NCBI RefSeq assembly: GCF_900101045.1
Contig: NZ_FNFN01000001.1
Span: 62,001-126,000 of the forward strand
Origin: Nocardioides sp. YR527
GTDB taxonomy: Bacteria > Actinomycetota > Actinomycetes > Propionibacteriales > Nocardioidaceae
Length of the DNA stretch: 64,000 nucleotides
Reading direction: 5' to 3'
In this document: positions 34,801-43,328 of the stretch, piece by piece
How positions within the stretch are numbered: the stretch's first letter is position 1
Layout: each line of letters starts with the position of its first letter
The notes under the pieces: generated by a model
Databases searched by the model: none
Told to the model about the DNA's origin: nothing
Seen by the model: the letters and a program-made list of their open reading frames with translations, nothing else
Translations under genes and position numbers: made by a program

Positions 34801-36570
34801 ACCGAGGAGCTTCCGTCCCTGGTCTCGCCCGCGGGCATCGCGGACCTCGAGGTCGGCGACATCGTCGAGTCGACGAACACCTACGCCGACGAGCTCAAGG
34901 AGCAGGGTGCCGACGTGGTCGTCATGCTGGTCCACGAGGGCGCCCCGTCGATCAACTGCGCCGCGATGGACGACCCCGGCACCACCTGGGGAGACATCGT
35001 CACCGGCGTCAACGCCAACGTCGACGCCATCGTCTCGGGGCACACCCACCTGGCCTACGACTGCTCCTTCCCGGTCGAGGAGTGGGCCGACCGGGCGGTG
35101 ACGGAGCGACCGGTGGTCTCCGCGGGTCAGTACGGCACCAACCTGAACCGTCTCGTCTACACCGTCGACCCCACCTCGGGTGAGGTCGAGGGGCTCTCCA
35201 CGAGCCTGGTCGCGCTCGCCTCGGGTGGCTTCCAGCCCGACGCGGCCACAGCGTCGATCGTCAGCGACGCGGTGGCGAAGGCCGACGTGCTCGGTGCCGA
35301 GGTGCTGGGACAGATCGAGGCACCGCTCAACCGCGCCAAGCTCGCCAACGGGACCACCGAGAACCGCGGCGGCGAGTCGACCCTGGGCAACACGGTCGCC
35401 GAGGTGCAGCGCTGGGCGACCTCCGCACCCGAGTCGGGTGAGGCGCAGATCGCGTTCATGAACCCCGGTGGTCTGCGCGCGGACATGGCCGGAACCGCGG
35501 CCGGCGAGGCTCGCGACATCACCTACAAGCAGGCCGCGCTGGTGCAGCCATTCGCCAACACGCTGGTCAACATGGACCTGACCGGCGCGCAGATCAAGAC
35601 CGTCTTGGAGCAGCAGTGGCAGCGTGACGCCTCCGGCGCCGTGCCGTCCCGGCCGTTCCTGCGGCTCGGGGTCTCCGACGGGTTCACCTACACCTACACG
35701 CAGGCCGACGACCCTGCCCATCCCGGCACCCCGCTGGGCACGGTGAGCGGCATGTGGCTCGACGGTTCGCCTCTGGATCTGGAGGAGACCTACTCGGTCA
35801 CGGTGAACTCGTTCCTCGCCTCCGGTGGGGACAACTTCCGCGAGCTCGCCAACGGCGCCGACAAGCGCGACACCGGCAAGATCGACCTGAGCGCGATGGT
35901 CGACTACCTCGCCGATCAGACCGCCGAGGGGCCGCTGCCGGTCGACTACGGGCAGCGGGCCGTCGAGGTGACCTTCCCGGCCTCGGCACCTACGGAGTAC
36001 GCACCGGGGGACACGGTCACCTTCGACCTCGCCTCCCTGGCGATGACCGGCCAGGACCTCACCGACTCCTCGGTGGAGATCCGGCTCGGTGACACCGTGC
36101 TGGGCACCGCGGCGGTCGACAACACCCTCGGCACGGTGACGTACGACGACCACGGGACCGCCTCGGTCTCGGTGACCCTGCCCGCGACGGCGCCTCCGGG
36201 CGCGAACCAGCTCACCGTCGTCGGGGAGAGCACCGGCACGACTGTCCTGGTGCCGATCACGGTCGAGGAGGCGGCTCCGCAGGCGCCGGCCTGGGACGCG
36301 GGAACCATCTACCGCACCGGCGACGAGGTGACCTATGCCGGGTCGCTGTGGCGGGCGCTGTGGTGGACGGCCGCGGTGAAGCCCGGCTTCCCCTACGGCC
36401 CCTGGGAGGAGATCGTGACCGCCGAGGACGGCACCGCCGTCTGGACGCCGTCACGGATCTTCACCGCCGGTGACGTGGTGGTCCACGAGGGCCGCCGCTA
36501 CGAGGCGAAGTGGTGGACCCGCAACCAGCGGCCGGGCGACAAGCACGGCCCCTGGAAGCTGCTTCGCTGA
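31834..36570 (+). CDS. Giant secreted ExeM/NucH-type nuclease fused to 5'-nucleotidase and CBM5/12 pair
   Basis: 1578 aa. ATG 31834 follows GCGGGGAG with 9-nt spacing. Signal peptide to about residue 31 (AVPVAQA). In order: a lamin-tail-type domain (about 36-150, NLVISEVYGAGGNSG, DFVELFNPTGE), an OB-fold segment (about 225-330, SGIVTAAYPTGGFSG), an endonuclease/exonuclease/phosphatase domain (about 498-830, LKVASFNVLNYF, GLMEIENST, SSDHDPVVVGL), a metallophosphatase/5'-nucleotidase (845-1370, TNDFHGRIQANG, GNHEFDAGYDD, VSGHTH, GGESTLGNTVAE), an Ig-like stretch (1388-1480) and two CBM5/12 modules (1488-1530, 1535-1578; YRTGDEVTYAGSLWRALWWT). Likely digests extracellular DNA to nucleosides and phosphate and sticks to chitin or cells. 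Breaks the pgsA-cinA link. Confidence 0.92.
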   Translation: MLSARSLLGSAVGLTVATAGLYAVAVPVAQATPAGDNLVISEVYGAGGNSGAVYNADFVELFNPTGEAIALDGLAIHYRSASGGSGGAPQALSGSVAAGAHYLIQMSAAGATGEALPTPDHTAAPAFSMAAAGGQISLQEGTAVVATSGSTVGVAGIVDFFGTSGATSFEGAPASTTATATQSLSRTGGADTDDNSADFTRTAPTPTPSGGEPEEPEEPGDPVAATPAEIQGEGTTSPLAGQNVTTSGIVTAAYPTGGFSGFYLQTEGTGGERSLADHPASNAVFVYQTQAAGAVTAEVGDKVTVTGLVKEYAGLTEVEVSAATAIVTDGTGEIAPVTTDWPATVAQKESLEGMLLAPGELTVADTYTGSTVYGELGLASGDKPLLQPTEVARPGSAEAAAVAADNAARRIVLDDGRSTSWRVPTDADLPWVSNDVPIAVGASADLDPVIFTEGGSPTAPTYRLQPTAPISADPATWPGDFENVRTEAPDAAKLGDADLKVASFNVLNYFTTLGDADDDNVGDGGCEAYVDRAGDGNNVAEGCDQRGAWDPEDFERQQAKIVSAINALDADVVGLMEIENSTTLGEEPGEATESLVAALNAAAGAGTWAANPISSQLPADGMDVITNAIIYKPGSVNRVGEALALGDQSNDDQAFGNAREPIGQVFEPADGGAPLLFVVNHFKSKGSAGPWPGDADTGDGQGASNESRVRQATALRDWVASVQESAGVSDVALAGDFNSYTSEDPLQVLYEAGYADSEKVSGNAEYSYLFSGLVGSLDHILLSSSLQARVTGTDIWNVNSGEPILKEYSRYNYTGTDLHQNGPWRSSDHDPVVVGLSADAAPVDVQVLATNDFHGRIQANGAEAGAALLSGAVKQMRTENPNTVFAAAGDLIGASTFESFIQHDKPTIDALNEAGLEVSAVGNHEFDAGYDDLINRVMASYDEETNPEGGAEWAYIGANVTLKATGDPAVPATWIKEMSGVKVGFVGAVTEELPSLVSPAGIADLEVGDIVESTNTYADELKEQGADVVVMLVHEGAPSINCAAMDDPGTTWGDIVTGVNANVDAIVSGHTHLAYDCSFPVEEWADRAVTERPVVSAGQYGTNLNRLVYTVDPTSGEVEGLSTSLVALASGGFQPDAATASIVSDAVAKADVLGAEVLGQIEAPLNRAKLANGTTENRGGESTLGNTVAEVQRWATSAPESGEAQIAFMNPGGLRADMAGTAAGEARDITYKQAALVQPFANTLVNMDLTGAQIKTVLEQQWQRDASGAVPSRPFLRLGVSDGFTYTYTQADDPAHPGTPLGTVSGMWLDGSPLDLEETYSVTVNSFLASGGDNFRELANGADKRDTGKIDLSAMVDYLADQTAEGPLPVDYGQRAVEVTFPASAPTEYAPGDTVTFDLASLAMTGQDLTDSSVEIRLGDTVLGTAAVDNTLGTVTYDDHGTASVSVTLPATAPPGANQLTVVGESTGTTVLVPITVEEAAPQAPAWDAGTIYRTGDEVTYAGSLWRALWWTAAVKPGFPYGPWEEIVTAEDGTAVWTPSRIFTAGDVVVHEGRRYEAKWWTRNQRPGDKHGPWKLLR

Positions 36571-36585
36571 TCAGGGACAGGTGAA

Positions 36586-36620
36586 AGCGGCCCGGTCGTC
36601 ATCGCGACGGCCGGGCCGCT
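36586..36620 (+). terminator. Terminator-like hairpin after the nuclease gene
   Basis: 10-bp arms AGCGGCCCGG (36586-36595) and CCGGGCCGCT (36611-36620) with a 15-nt loop that can partly pair. It starts 16 bp after the stop and ends before pncC. No U-tract. Confidence 0.6.
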
Positions 36621-36632
36621 ACCGTCGTCGGC

Positions 36633-37118
36633 ATGAGTGCTGTCGAAGAGCTTCATGCCGCGCTGCGTGATGCCGGCGCGACCGTGGCTACGGCCGAGTC
36701 CCTGACCGCCGGGCGCCTGGCCGCGCTGCTCACCGAGCCTCCGGGTGCCTCGAAGACGTTTCGCGGGGGTTTCGTGACGTACGCGACGGAGCTGAAGCAC
36801 ACTCTGCTCGGGGTCCCCGTCTCGGTGATCGAGACCGTCGGAGTGGTCTCCGCGGAGTGCGCAGCGGCGATGGCCGCGGGGGCACGGGAGCGGTCGGGGG
36901 CGACGTACGCGCTGGCGACCACGGGTGTGGCCGGGCCGGACGAGCAGGAGGGAAAGCCCGTCGGGACGGTCTATGTGGGCGTTTCCGGTCCGCACGGTGA
37001 AACAACGGCCCGTCTCGGGCTGTCGGGCTCGCGTGCGGAGATCCAGCGTGATACGTCTTTGTTCGCTGTTGATGAACTACTCGGACTACTTCGGCGGGAA
37101 CATCGAAGGGTCAGGTAG
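36633..37118 (+). CDS. pncC: CinA C-terminal domain protein (nicotinamide-nucleotide amidase)
   Basis: 161 aa, ATG 36633. Stand-alone CinA C-terminal/PncC domain: TVATAESLTAGRLAALLTEPPG (catalytic Ser of AESLTAG), GGFVTYATELKHTLLGV, ALATTGVAGPDEQEGKPVGT and VYVGVSG. Hydrolyses NMN to nicotinate mononucleotide in known homologues. No N-terminal CinA domain, as is usual in actinobacteria. Followed by clgR. Confidence 0.93.
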   Translation: MSAVEELHAALRDAGATVATAESLTAGRLAALLTEPPGASKTFRGGFVTYATELKHTLLGVPVSVIETVGVVSAECAAAMAAGARERSGATYALATTGVAGPDEQEGKPVGTVYVGVSGPHGETTARLGLSGSRAEIQRDTSLFAVDELLGLLRREHRRVR

Positions 37119-37178
37119 CGTTGGAGCCAGACGTCACCCAGATGTCGGTGACTTGTGACCTGTAGGAGGCTGACCGCA

Positions 37179-37466
37179 ATGGTGCTCTTCCGTCGACTTC
37201 TCGGCGAGGTGCTTCGTGCCCAGCGGCTGGAGCGTGGGATGACCCTGCGCGAGGTCTCCGCGGAGGCGCGGGTCAGCCTCGGCTACATCTCCGAGGTGGA
37301 GCGTGGCCAGAAGGAAGCCTCCTCCGAGCTCCTCGCCTCGCTCTGCAGCGCGCTCGACGTTGCCCTCTCCGATGTTCTTCGCGACGTCTCCGACGCCGTG
37401 GCTCTCGAAGAGGCCACCATCCTTCGGATGCCCGTCCGCGCCGCGGCCGACGCCGCTGCTGCTTGA
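37179..37466 (+). CDS. clgR: ClgR-type XRE regulator
   Basis: 95 aa. ATG 37179 with AGGAGG at 37164-37169. HTH_3 domain ([43 protein letters not shown]) and short acidic tail, the normal size for ClgR, which activates clp protease genes in actinobacteria. Gene order pgsA-cinA-clgR supports the name. A terminator follows 3 bp after the stop. Confidence 0.92.
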   Translation: MVLFRRLLGEVLRAQRLERGMTLREVSAEARVSLGYISEVERGQKEASSELLASLCSALDVALSDVLRDVSDAVALEEATILRMPVRAAADAAAA

Positions 37467-37468
37467 TT

Positions 37469-37492
37469 CTCTCCCCAATTTAGGGGAGTTTT
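37469..37492 (+). terminator. Rho-independent terminator after clgR
   Basis: 6-bp GC stem (CTCCCC 37471-37476 with GGGGAG 37483-37488), loop AATTTA, followed by TTTT. It starts right after the clgR stop at 37466. This is the most classical terminator in the window. Confidence 0.75.
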
Positions 37493-37579
37493 CCGCACCC
37501 GTGTCTCAACGCGGACCGTTGTGTCTCCATGCCGACGTGAGCCCACCAGGGGCCCGCGCGTTCAAGGGGAGATGGTGCG

Positions 37580-37822
37580 ATGAGCATGGCAGTCGAGAAC
37601 GAGCTTCCGGGCCTGACGGCGCCGTCACCGCGTCTCCCGGGGGCCGCGCATTCACCCGACCTGCTCGAGGCCGAGCTCTTCGGGCTGGAGGAGACCCTGA
37701 ACATCCTTCGCGACGAGTTCACCTCGGTCGCTCCTGGCGAGCGGGCGCACGTCGCCCGCCAGATGCGTGATCTCCGGGTTCGGATCGCCCAGATCCGGAT
37801 GCGGCTGCTCCACGGGGCCTAA
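37580..37822 (+). CDS. Small helical protein
   Basis: 80 aa, ATG 37580 with AGGGGAGA upstream. A Pro-rich head, then a long amphipathic helix-like stretch (SPDLLEAELFGLEETLNILR) and a basic end (ARQMRDLRVRIAQIRMRLLH). Coiled-coil-like; no named domain recognised. Its last codon and stop overlap by 4 bp with the stop of the opposite-strand nei gene. Confidence 0.75.
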   Translation: MSMAVENELPGLTAPSPRLPGAAHSPDLLEAELFGLEETLNILRDEFTSVAPGERAHVARQMRDLRVRIAQIRMRLLHGA

Positions 37823-38571
37823 GGCTGGCAGGTCGCGCAGTAGTAGGCCGGGCGCTCCTTGCCCGGCGGGCCGACCCTGGCAACGGTCACGGTGCCGCCG
37901 CAGCGTCGGCACGTTCGGCGGCCGTAGACCCACATCTGCCGCGAGCGTGACCAGTCGGCCAGCATCAGGTCGCGAGTGCGCTGAAGGATCCGCGGGAGTC
38001 GGTCGCCGGCCTCCGCGACCGTACGCAACGGGTTGATCCCGGCGATGAAGCAGGTCTCGGCGGCGTAGATCGTGCCGATCCCGGCCAGGTTGGTCTGGTC
38101 GCGCAGCGCGTCGAAGAGGGGCCGCTCGGGTTGCCCGACCAGGCGTTCGATGGCTGTGTCCGGGTCCCAGTCGTCGGCGAGGATGTCCGGGCCGAGATGG
38201 GCGACCAGCCGCTCCTCCTGGTCGCGGGGGACGAGGTCGACGATGCCGAGGAGGAAGCCGACCGCCTCGGTCTTCTCGGTGCGGAGCACCACTCGCGCCT
38301 GGAACCCGGGCTTCGGCCAGCGCCGGCCCACCTCGAGGATCCGCCAGGATCCCTCCATCTTCAGGTGGGTGTGCAGGGTCCACTCGCCGGTGCGGTGGTC
38401 GATCCGGGTCAGCAGGTGCTTGCCGCGGGTCAGCGTCCCGAGGACCGTGCCGCCGGAGAGGTCCGCCGTGGCCAGCTGCGGGACGCGGAAGTCGGTCCGG
38501 GTGAGCCTCGCTCCCGCCAGGCCCTTGTCGAGCGAACGGGCGGTGCGGAGCACAGCGTCGCCTTCGGGCAT
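37819..38571 (-). CDS. Fpg/Nei-family DNA glycosylase (Nei2-like)
   Basis: 250 aa. Starts MPEGD, with the catalytic Pro2 and Glu3 needed for base excision and beta-elimination. H2TH region (NLAGIGTIYAAETCFIAGIN) and a C-terminal zinc finger with Cys221, Cys224, Cys245 and Cys248 (CRRC, CATC). Removes oxidised bases. The start lies 4 bp after the lhr stop, the same lhr-nei pairing as in mycobacteria, so they are probably co-expressed. Confidence 0.95.
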   Translation of the reverse strand: MPEGDAVLRTARSLDKGLAGARLTRTDFRVPQLATADLSGGTVLGTLTRGKHLLTRIDHRTGEWTLHTHLKMEGSWRILEVGRRWPKPGFQARVVLRTEKTEAVGFLLGIVDLVPRDQEERLVAHLGPDILADDWDPDTAIERLVGQPERPLFDALRDQTNLAGIGTIYAAETCFIAGINPLRTVAEAGDRLPRILQRTRDLMLADWSRSRQMWVYGRRTCRRCGGTVTVARVGPPGKERPAYYCATCQP

Positions 38572-38575
38572 CTGC

Positions 38576-41500
38576 TCACCTGCTCGGCGAGGTCAGGCGC
38601 AGGCCGCGCGGGGTGGCGACGAAGCCGGCGTACTGGAGTGCCTGGCGCAGCGGCGTCTCGCCGGAGCCGAGCAGCGGGGCGCCGTCGGCCTTCTCGACGG
38701 TGAGCCGACCCAGCGCCCCTCGCCGGACGGCGTCGGCGAGCGCCTCGGCGCCGGGTTCGAGAAGGTTGGGGTCCTCGGACCAGGTCAGCAGCGTGCGGCC
38801 GCCGCGTTCGACGTACATCGCCAGCTCCCCATCGACCAGCACCACGATCGCGCCCGCCTTGCGGCCGGGCCGGTGGCCCTCCTCCGAGGCCGGCCAGGGG
38901 AGGGCCGCGCCGTAGGGGTTCGCGGGGTCGGTCGCGGCGAGCGCGAGGGCGACCGGTTTGTCGGCCGGCTCCACCCGGGAGAACGTACGCAGCCGGTCGA
39001 CCGAGCCCGCGGTGCCGAACTGGGCCGCGCCGAGGCCCTCGACGAAGTAGCCGCGGCGGGCCCGGCCGGACTCCTCGAACGCGCTGAGCACCTTGTAGAC
39101 GGCGGCGAACCCTCCAGGAGTGCGCTCGGACTGGACCGCACCGCGGGTGACCACGCCGTGGCGGTCCAGGAGCCGCTCGGCTGCCGCGTGGGCGCGCTTG
39201 GTCGGATCGGAGTCGGGCTCCGGCAGGATCGTCCAGCGCCCGGCGGTCTCCGGAAGGCCGGCCCGGGCCGGCATCCGCGTGCCGCCGGTGTAGCGGCCGC
39301 CGCGGGCGCGAGGCGGTGGCCGCCTGGAGCGGTGCGAGGGTGTGCCGGAGCGGGTCAGCGCCCGCACCGGGAGCAGGGTGTCGTTGCTGACCCGCCCCGA
39401 CCAGACCAGCTCCCACAGGGCCGCGCTCAGGTCGGCGTCGCTCGGGGTCTCCTCGGTCTGGGCGGAGACGGTCCGGGCGAGCTGGTGGAAGAACCAGGCG
39501 CCACCGGGTGCGAGGGCCTCGAGGAGCCGCTCGGCGAGCGGCCCGGGTGGCATCTCGGTCGGCGGTGGCAGGGTCAGGTCGGCGGTGTCGGCCGGGTGCA
39601 GCGAGACCCAGCCGTCGGTGCCGGGCAGGGTGCCGTGGCCGGCCCAGAGCACCTCGCCGCCCGAGGTCAGCTCGTCGAGGAACGCCGGCTCGTAGTCGGC
39701 CACCCGGGCCGGCAGGATCAGGCTTTCCAGCGCGCTGGCCGGCACCGGGCAGCCGGCCAGCTGGTCGACGACGCTCAGCACCCCGTCGACCCCGCGCAGC
39801 GCACCCTTGCGTACGTTCGTCTTCTGCCAGGCCGGGAGGAATCTGCCCAGCGCCGCCGGCTCGACCGGCTCGACCTCCTTGCGCAGCCGGGCCAGCGAGC
39901 GTCGCCGCAGCATCCGGAGCACCTCGGCGTCACACCACTCCAGCCCGCTCCCGCCCGGCCGGAACTCCCCGTCGAGCACCCGCCCGCGCGCCGAGAGCCG
40001 CGTCAGGGTGTGCCGGACCACCGCCTCGCCCAGCCCCAGCCGCGAGGCGACGTCGGTGGCCGTGAACGGACCGTGCGAGCGTGCGTAACGTGAGACCAGG
40101 TCGCCCACCGGGTCCTCGACCGGCTCGGTGAACGCCGACGGTACGCCCGGAGGAACCGCCACCCCCAGCCCGTCCCTGAGCCTGGCCACATCCTCGACCA
40201 CCGCCCAGCGTGCCTCTCCGGCCACCCGTACCTCGACCACTCGTCGAGCCGTCGCCAGCCCCTCCAACACCGCCGAGACGTCACCGGGGTCGGCCGAGGC
40301 GTCACCGGGGTCGGCCGAGGCGTCACTCGCGTCGGTCGAGATGTCGCTCGCGTCGGTCGAGACGGCATTCAGTGACGTCTCGGCCGACCTAAGTGACGCT
40401 TCGGCCGACGTACGCGACGCCTCGGCCGACGGGGCTGACGCCTCGGCCAGGGATGTGCGGGCGGTGATCTCGTCGAGGGTGAGGGGGCCGATGGTGCGGA
40501 TGAGGTCGGTGATGCCTTCGGCGCCACGGGCGCGGCGGCCGGGGGCGAGGCGCTGGAGCTCGGACTCGACCTCGGTCAGGACCTCGGGGTCGAGGAGCTC
40601 GCGGAGCTCGGCGCGGCCGAGGAGCTCGGCGAGAAGGCCCTGGTCGAGGGTGAGGGCGGCGGCGCGGCGCTCGGCCAGGGGCGAGTCGCCCTCGTAGAGG
40701 AACTGGGCGACGTAGCCGAAGAGGAGCGACTGGGCGTAGGGGGACGGTGAGGGCGTGGCGACGTCGACGATCGAGATCTCGCGGCGTTCGATGCGCCGGA
40801 GGAGGCCGACGAGGGAGGGGAGGTCGTAGACGTCGCGGAGGCACTCGCGTACGGCCTCGAGGATGATCGGGAAGCTCGGGTACTGCGAGGCGACCTCGAG
40901 CAGGGCGGCGGAGCGCTGGCGCTGCTGCCACAGTGGCGATCGGCGGCCGGGGTCGCGGCGAGGCAGGAGCAGGGCTCGCGCCGCGCACTCGCGGAAGCGG
41001 CTGGCGAACAGCGCCGACCCGCCGACCTCGGTCGTGACCAGGTCCTCGATCTCGTCGGGCTCGAAGACGATGATCTCGCCGGTCGGCGCCTCGGCATCGG
41101 TGTCGGGGAGCCGGATCACGATGCCGTCGTCGCTGTCGATCGCCTGCCCGTCGACCCCGTAGCGCTCCCGGATCCGCGCGTTGATCGCCAGCGCCCACGG
41201 TGCGTGGACGGGGCGGCCGTAGGGGGAATGGACCACCAGCCGCCAGTCGCCCAGCTCGTCGCGGAAGCGCTCGACGACGATGTTGCTGTCGGAGGGGAGG
41301 ACGTTGGTGGCCTCGGCCTGTTCGTGCAGGTAGGTGACCAGGTTGGCGGCCGCGTAGGCGTCCAGGCCGTCGTCCTGGGCCCGTGCCTCCGCCTTCTTCG
41401 CGGGCAGCGCGGCGAGCTCGCGGGTGTAGGCGCCGACGGCCTCGCCGAGCTCCGCGGGCCGGCCGAGCGAGTCGCCCTTCCAGAACGGCAGCCGCCCGGG

Positions 41501-43279
41501 GATGCCGGGAGCGGGGGTCACCAGCACCCGGTCGTGGGTGATGTCCTCGATCCGCCAGCTCGTCGCGCCGAGGGCGAACACGTCGCCGACCCGGGACTCG
41601 TAGACCATCTCCTCGTCGAGCTCGCCGACACGCCTGCCGGTGCCCTCGCCGACCAGGTAGACCCCGAAGAGCCCGCGGTCGGGGATGGTGCCGCCGCTGG
41701 TGACGGCCAGCCGCTGCGCTCCCGGACGACCGGTCACCGTCCCGGCGACCCGGTCCCACACGATGCGCGGTCGCAGCTCGGCGAACTCCTCGCTCGGATA
41801 GCGCCCGGCGAGCAGGTCGAGCGTGGCGTCGTAGGCGGAGCGGGGGAGGGTCGCGTACGACGCCGTCCTTCTGACCATCGTGAACAGGTCGTCGACGTCC
41901 CAGGTGTCCAGGGCCGTGGCCGCGACGATCTGCTGGGCGAGTACGTCGAGCGGGTTGGCCGGGAGGCTCATCGACTCGATCAGGCCCTGCCGCATCCGCT
42001 GCACGCTGACCGCGGTCTGGGCGAGGTCGCCGCGATGCTTCGGGAAGAGTACGCCGCGGGAGACCTCGCCCACCTGGTGACCGGCTCGGCCGACGCGCTG
42101 GAGCGCGGAGGCGACGCTCGGGGGCGACTCGATCTGGACGACGAGGTCGACCGCGCCCATGTCGATGCCGAGCTCGAGGCTGGAGGTCGCGACCACCGCG
42201 GGCAGCCGCCCGGACTTGAGGTCGTCCTCGATCAGCGCCCGCTGCTCCTTCGAGACGCTGCCGTGGTGGGCCTTGGCGATCACCTGGGCGGCGCCGTGGG
42301 ACTGCCCCGACTGCGCCATCACCTGGGCGGGCGGCGGCCCGGACTCGAAGACCCGGTCGGAGGCGATCTCGTTGAGCCGCGCCGTCAGCCGCTCCGCGAT
42401 CCGGCGGGAGTTGGCGAAGACGATGGTGGAGCGGTGGGCGGTGACGAGGTCGGCGACGTGCTCCTCGACGTGGGGCCAGATCGACGAGGCCCGCTGCGGG
42501 TCGTCGTCGTCCTCCTCCTCGCCATAGGCGCTCGGCGCGGTCATGTCCTCGACCGGCACGACGACGCTGAGGTCCCAGCGCTTCTCCGCCGGTGGTGCGA
42601 CGATCTCGACGGGCTGGGCGCCACCGAGGTAATGAGCCACCTCCTCCAAGGGCCGTACGGTCGCGGAGAGCCCGATCCGCTGCGCGGGCTTCTCCAGGAG
42701 CGCGTCGAGCCGCTCCAGGGTCAGCGCCAGATGAGAGCCGCGCTTGGTCGCCGCGACCGCGTGGACCTCGTCGACGATCACCGTCTCGACGCTGCGCAGG
42801 ATCTCGCGGGCCTGGCTCGTCAGCATCAGGAACAGCGACTCGGGCGTGGTGATCAGGATGTCCGGGGGAGTGGTCGTCAGCCGCCGCCGGTCCGCCGCGG
42901 TCGTGTCGCCGGACCGCACCCCGACGCGCACCTCGGGGGCGTCCACCCCGAGCCGCTCCGCGGTCTGCCGGATCCCCACCAGCGGCGAGCGCAGGTTGCG
43001 CTCCACGTCGACGCCGAGCGCCTTGAGCGGAGAGATGTAGAGCACCCGGCAGCGCTGCTTCTTCTCCGGCACCGGCTCGCACAGCAGCTTGTCGATCGAC
43101 CACAGGAACGCGCTCAGCGTCTTGCCCGAGCCGGTGGGCGCCACCACCAGCGCGTTGCGCCCCGCCCCGATGGCCTCCCAGGCACCGGCCTGAGCCGCGG
43201 TCGGCGCCGCGAAGGCAGCCGCGAACCACGTACGTGTCGGATCGCTGAACCGCGCCAACGCCTCGGACGTGTCGCTCAT
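38576..43279 (-). CDS. lhr: Lhr-type large ATP-dependent DNA helicase
   Basis: 1567 aa. ATG 43277-43279 (MSDTSEALARFSDPTRTWFA). SF2 helicase core: Walker A VVAPTGSGKT at 47-54, VDEVHAV DEAD-type motif near 165, IGLSATV, STIVFANSRRIAERLT, LELGIDMGAVDLV and QRVGRAGHQVGE. A large C-terminal region follows, as in mycobacterial Lhr. Residues about 943-1002 are an unusual Ser/Ala/Asp/Glu repeat (units such as DASADPG) encoded by a degenerate tandem DNA repeat at 40275-40450, most likely a flexible insertion. In operon with nei; mycobacterial Lhr acts in DNA repair. Confidence 0.95.
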   Translation of the reverse strand: MSDTSEALARFSDPTRTWFAAAFAAPTAAQAGAWEAIGAGRNALVVAPTGSGKTLSAFLWSIDKLLCEPVPEKKQRCRVLYISPLKALGVDVERNLRSPLVGIRQTAERLGVDAPEVRVGVRSGDTTAADRRRLTTTPPDILITTPESLFLMLTSQAREILRSVETVIVDEVHAVAATKRGSHLALTLERLDALLEKPAQRIGLSATVRPLEEVAHYLGGAQPVEIVAPPAEKRWDLSVVVPVEDMTAPSAYGEEEDDDDPQRASSIWPHVEEHVADLVTAHRSTIVFANSRRIAERLTARLNEIASDRVFESGPPPAQVMAQSGQSHGAAQVIAKAHHGSVSKEQRALIEDDLKSGRLPAVVATSSLELGIDMGAVDLVVQIESPPSVASALQRVGRAGHQVGEVSRGVLFPKHRGDLAQTAVSVQRMRQGLIESMSLPANPLDVLAQQIVAATALDTWDVDDLFTMVRRTASYATLPRSAYDATLDLLAGRYPSEEFAELRPRIVWDRVAGTVTGRPGAQRLAVTSGGTIPDRGLFGVYLVGEGTGRRVGELDEEMVYESRVGDVFALGATSWRIEDITHDRVLVTPAPGIPGRLPFWKGDSLGRPAELGEAVGAYTRELAALPAKKAEARAQDDGLDAYAAANLVTYLHEQAEATNVLPSDSNIVVERFRDELGDWRLVVHSPYGRPVHAPWALAINARIRERYGVDGQAIDSDDGIVIRLPDTDAEAPTGEIIVFEPDEIEDLVTTEVGGSALFASRFRECAARALLLPRRDPGRRSPLWQQRQRSAALLEVASQYPSFPIILEAVRECLRDVYDLPSLVGLLRRIERREISIVDVATPSPSPYAQSLLFGYVAQFLYEGDSPLAERRAAALTLDQGLLAELLGRAELRELLDPEVLTEVESELQRLAPGRRARGAEGITDLIRTIGPLTLDEITARTSLAEASAPSAEASRTSAEASLRSAETSLNAVSTDASDISTDASDASADPGDASADPGDVSAVLEGLATARRVVEVRVAGEARWAVVEDVARLRDGLGVAVPPGVPSAFTEPVEDPVGDLVSRYARSHGPFTATDVASRLGLGEAVVRHTLTRLSARGRVLDGEFRPGGSGLEWCDAEVLRMLRRRSLARLRKEVEPVEPAALGRFLPAWQKTNVRKGALRGVDGVLSVVDQLAGCPVPASALESLILPARVADYEPAFLDELTSGGEVLWAGHGTLPGTDGWVSLHPADTADLTLPPPTEMPPGPLAERLLEALAPGGAWFFHQLARTVSAQTEETPSDADLSAALWELVWSGRVSNDTLLPVRALTRSGTPSHRSRRPPPRARGGRYTGGTRMPARAGLPETAGRWTILPEPDSDPTKRAHAAAERLLDRHGVVTRGAVQSERTPGGFAAVYKVLSAFEESGRARRGYFVEGLGAAQFGTAGSVDRLRTFSRVEPADKPVALALAATDPANPYGAALPWPASEEGHRPGRKAGAIVVLVDGELAMYVERGGRTLLTWSEDPNLLEPGAEALADAVRRGALGRLTVEKADGAPLLGSGETPLRQALQYAGFVATPRGLRLTSPSR
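40275..40450 (-). repeat. In-frame degenerate tandem repeat inside lhr
   Basis: Runs of about 18-21 bp related to GTCGGCCGAGGCGTCAC, two of them nearly identical (21 bp). They encode a Ser/Ala/Asp-rich tract without changing the frame. Confidence 0.8.
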
Positions 43280-43328
43280 GAGGACAAACCTAGTCGCGAC
43301 CGCCGACACTCAGCGGCACACTGAGCCC

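Noticed and set aside
37119..37178. ClgR autoregulatory box
   Set aside because: I could not see a convincing CGCT-n5-GCG type site in the 60-bp gap.
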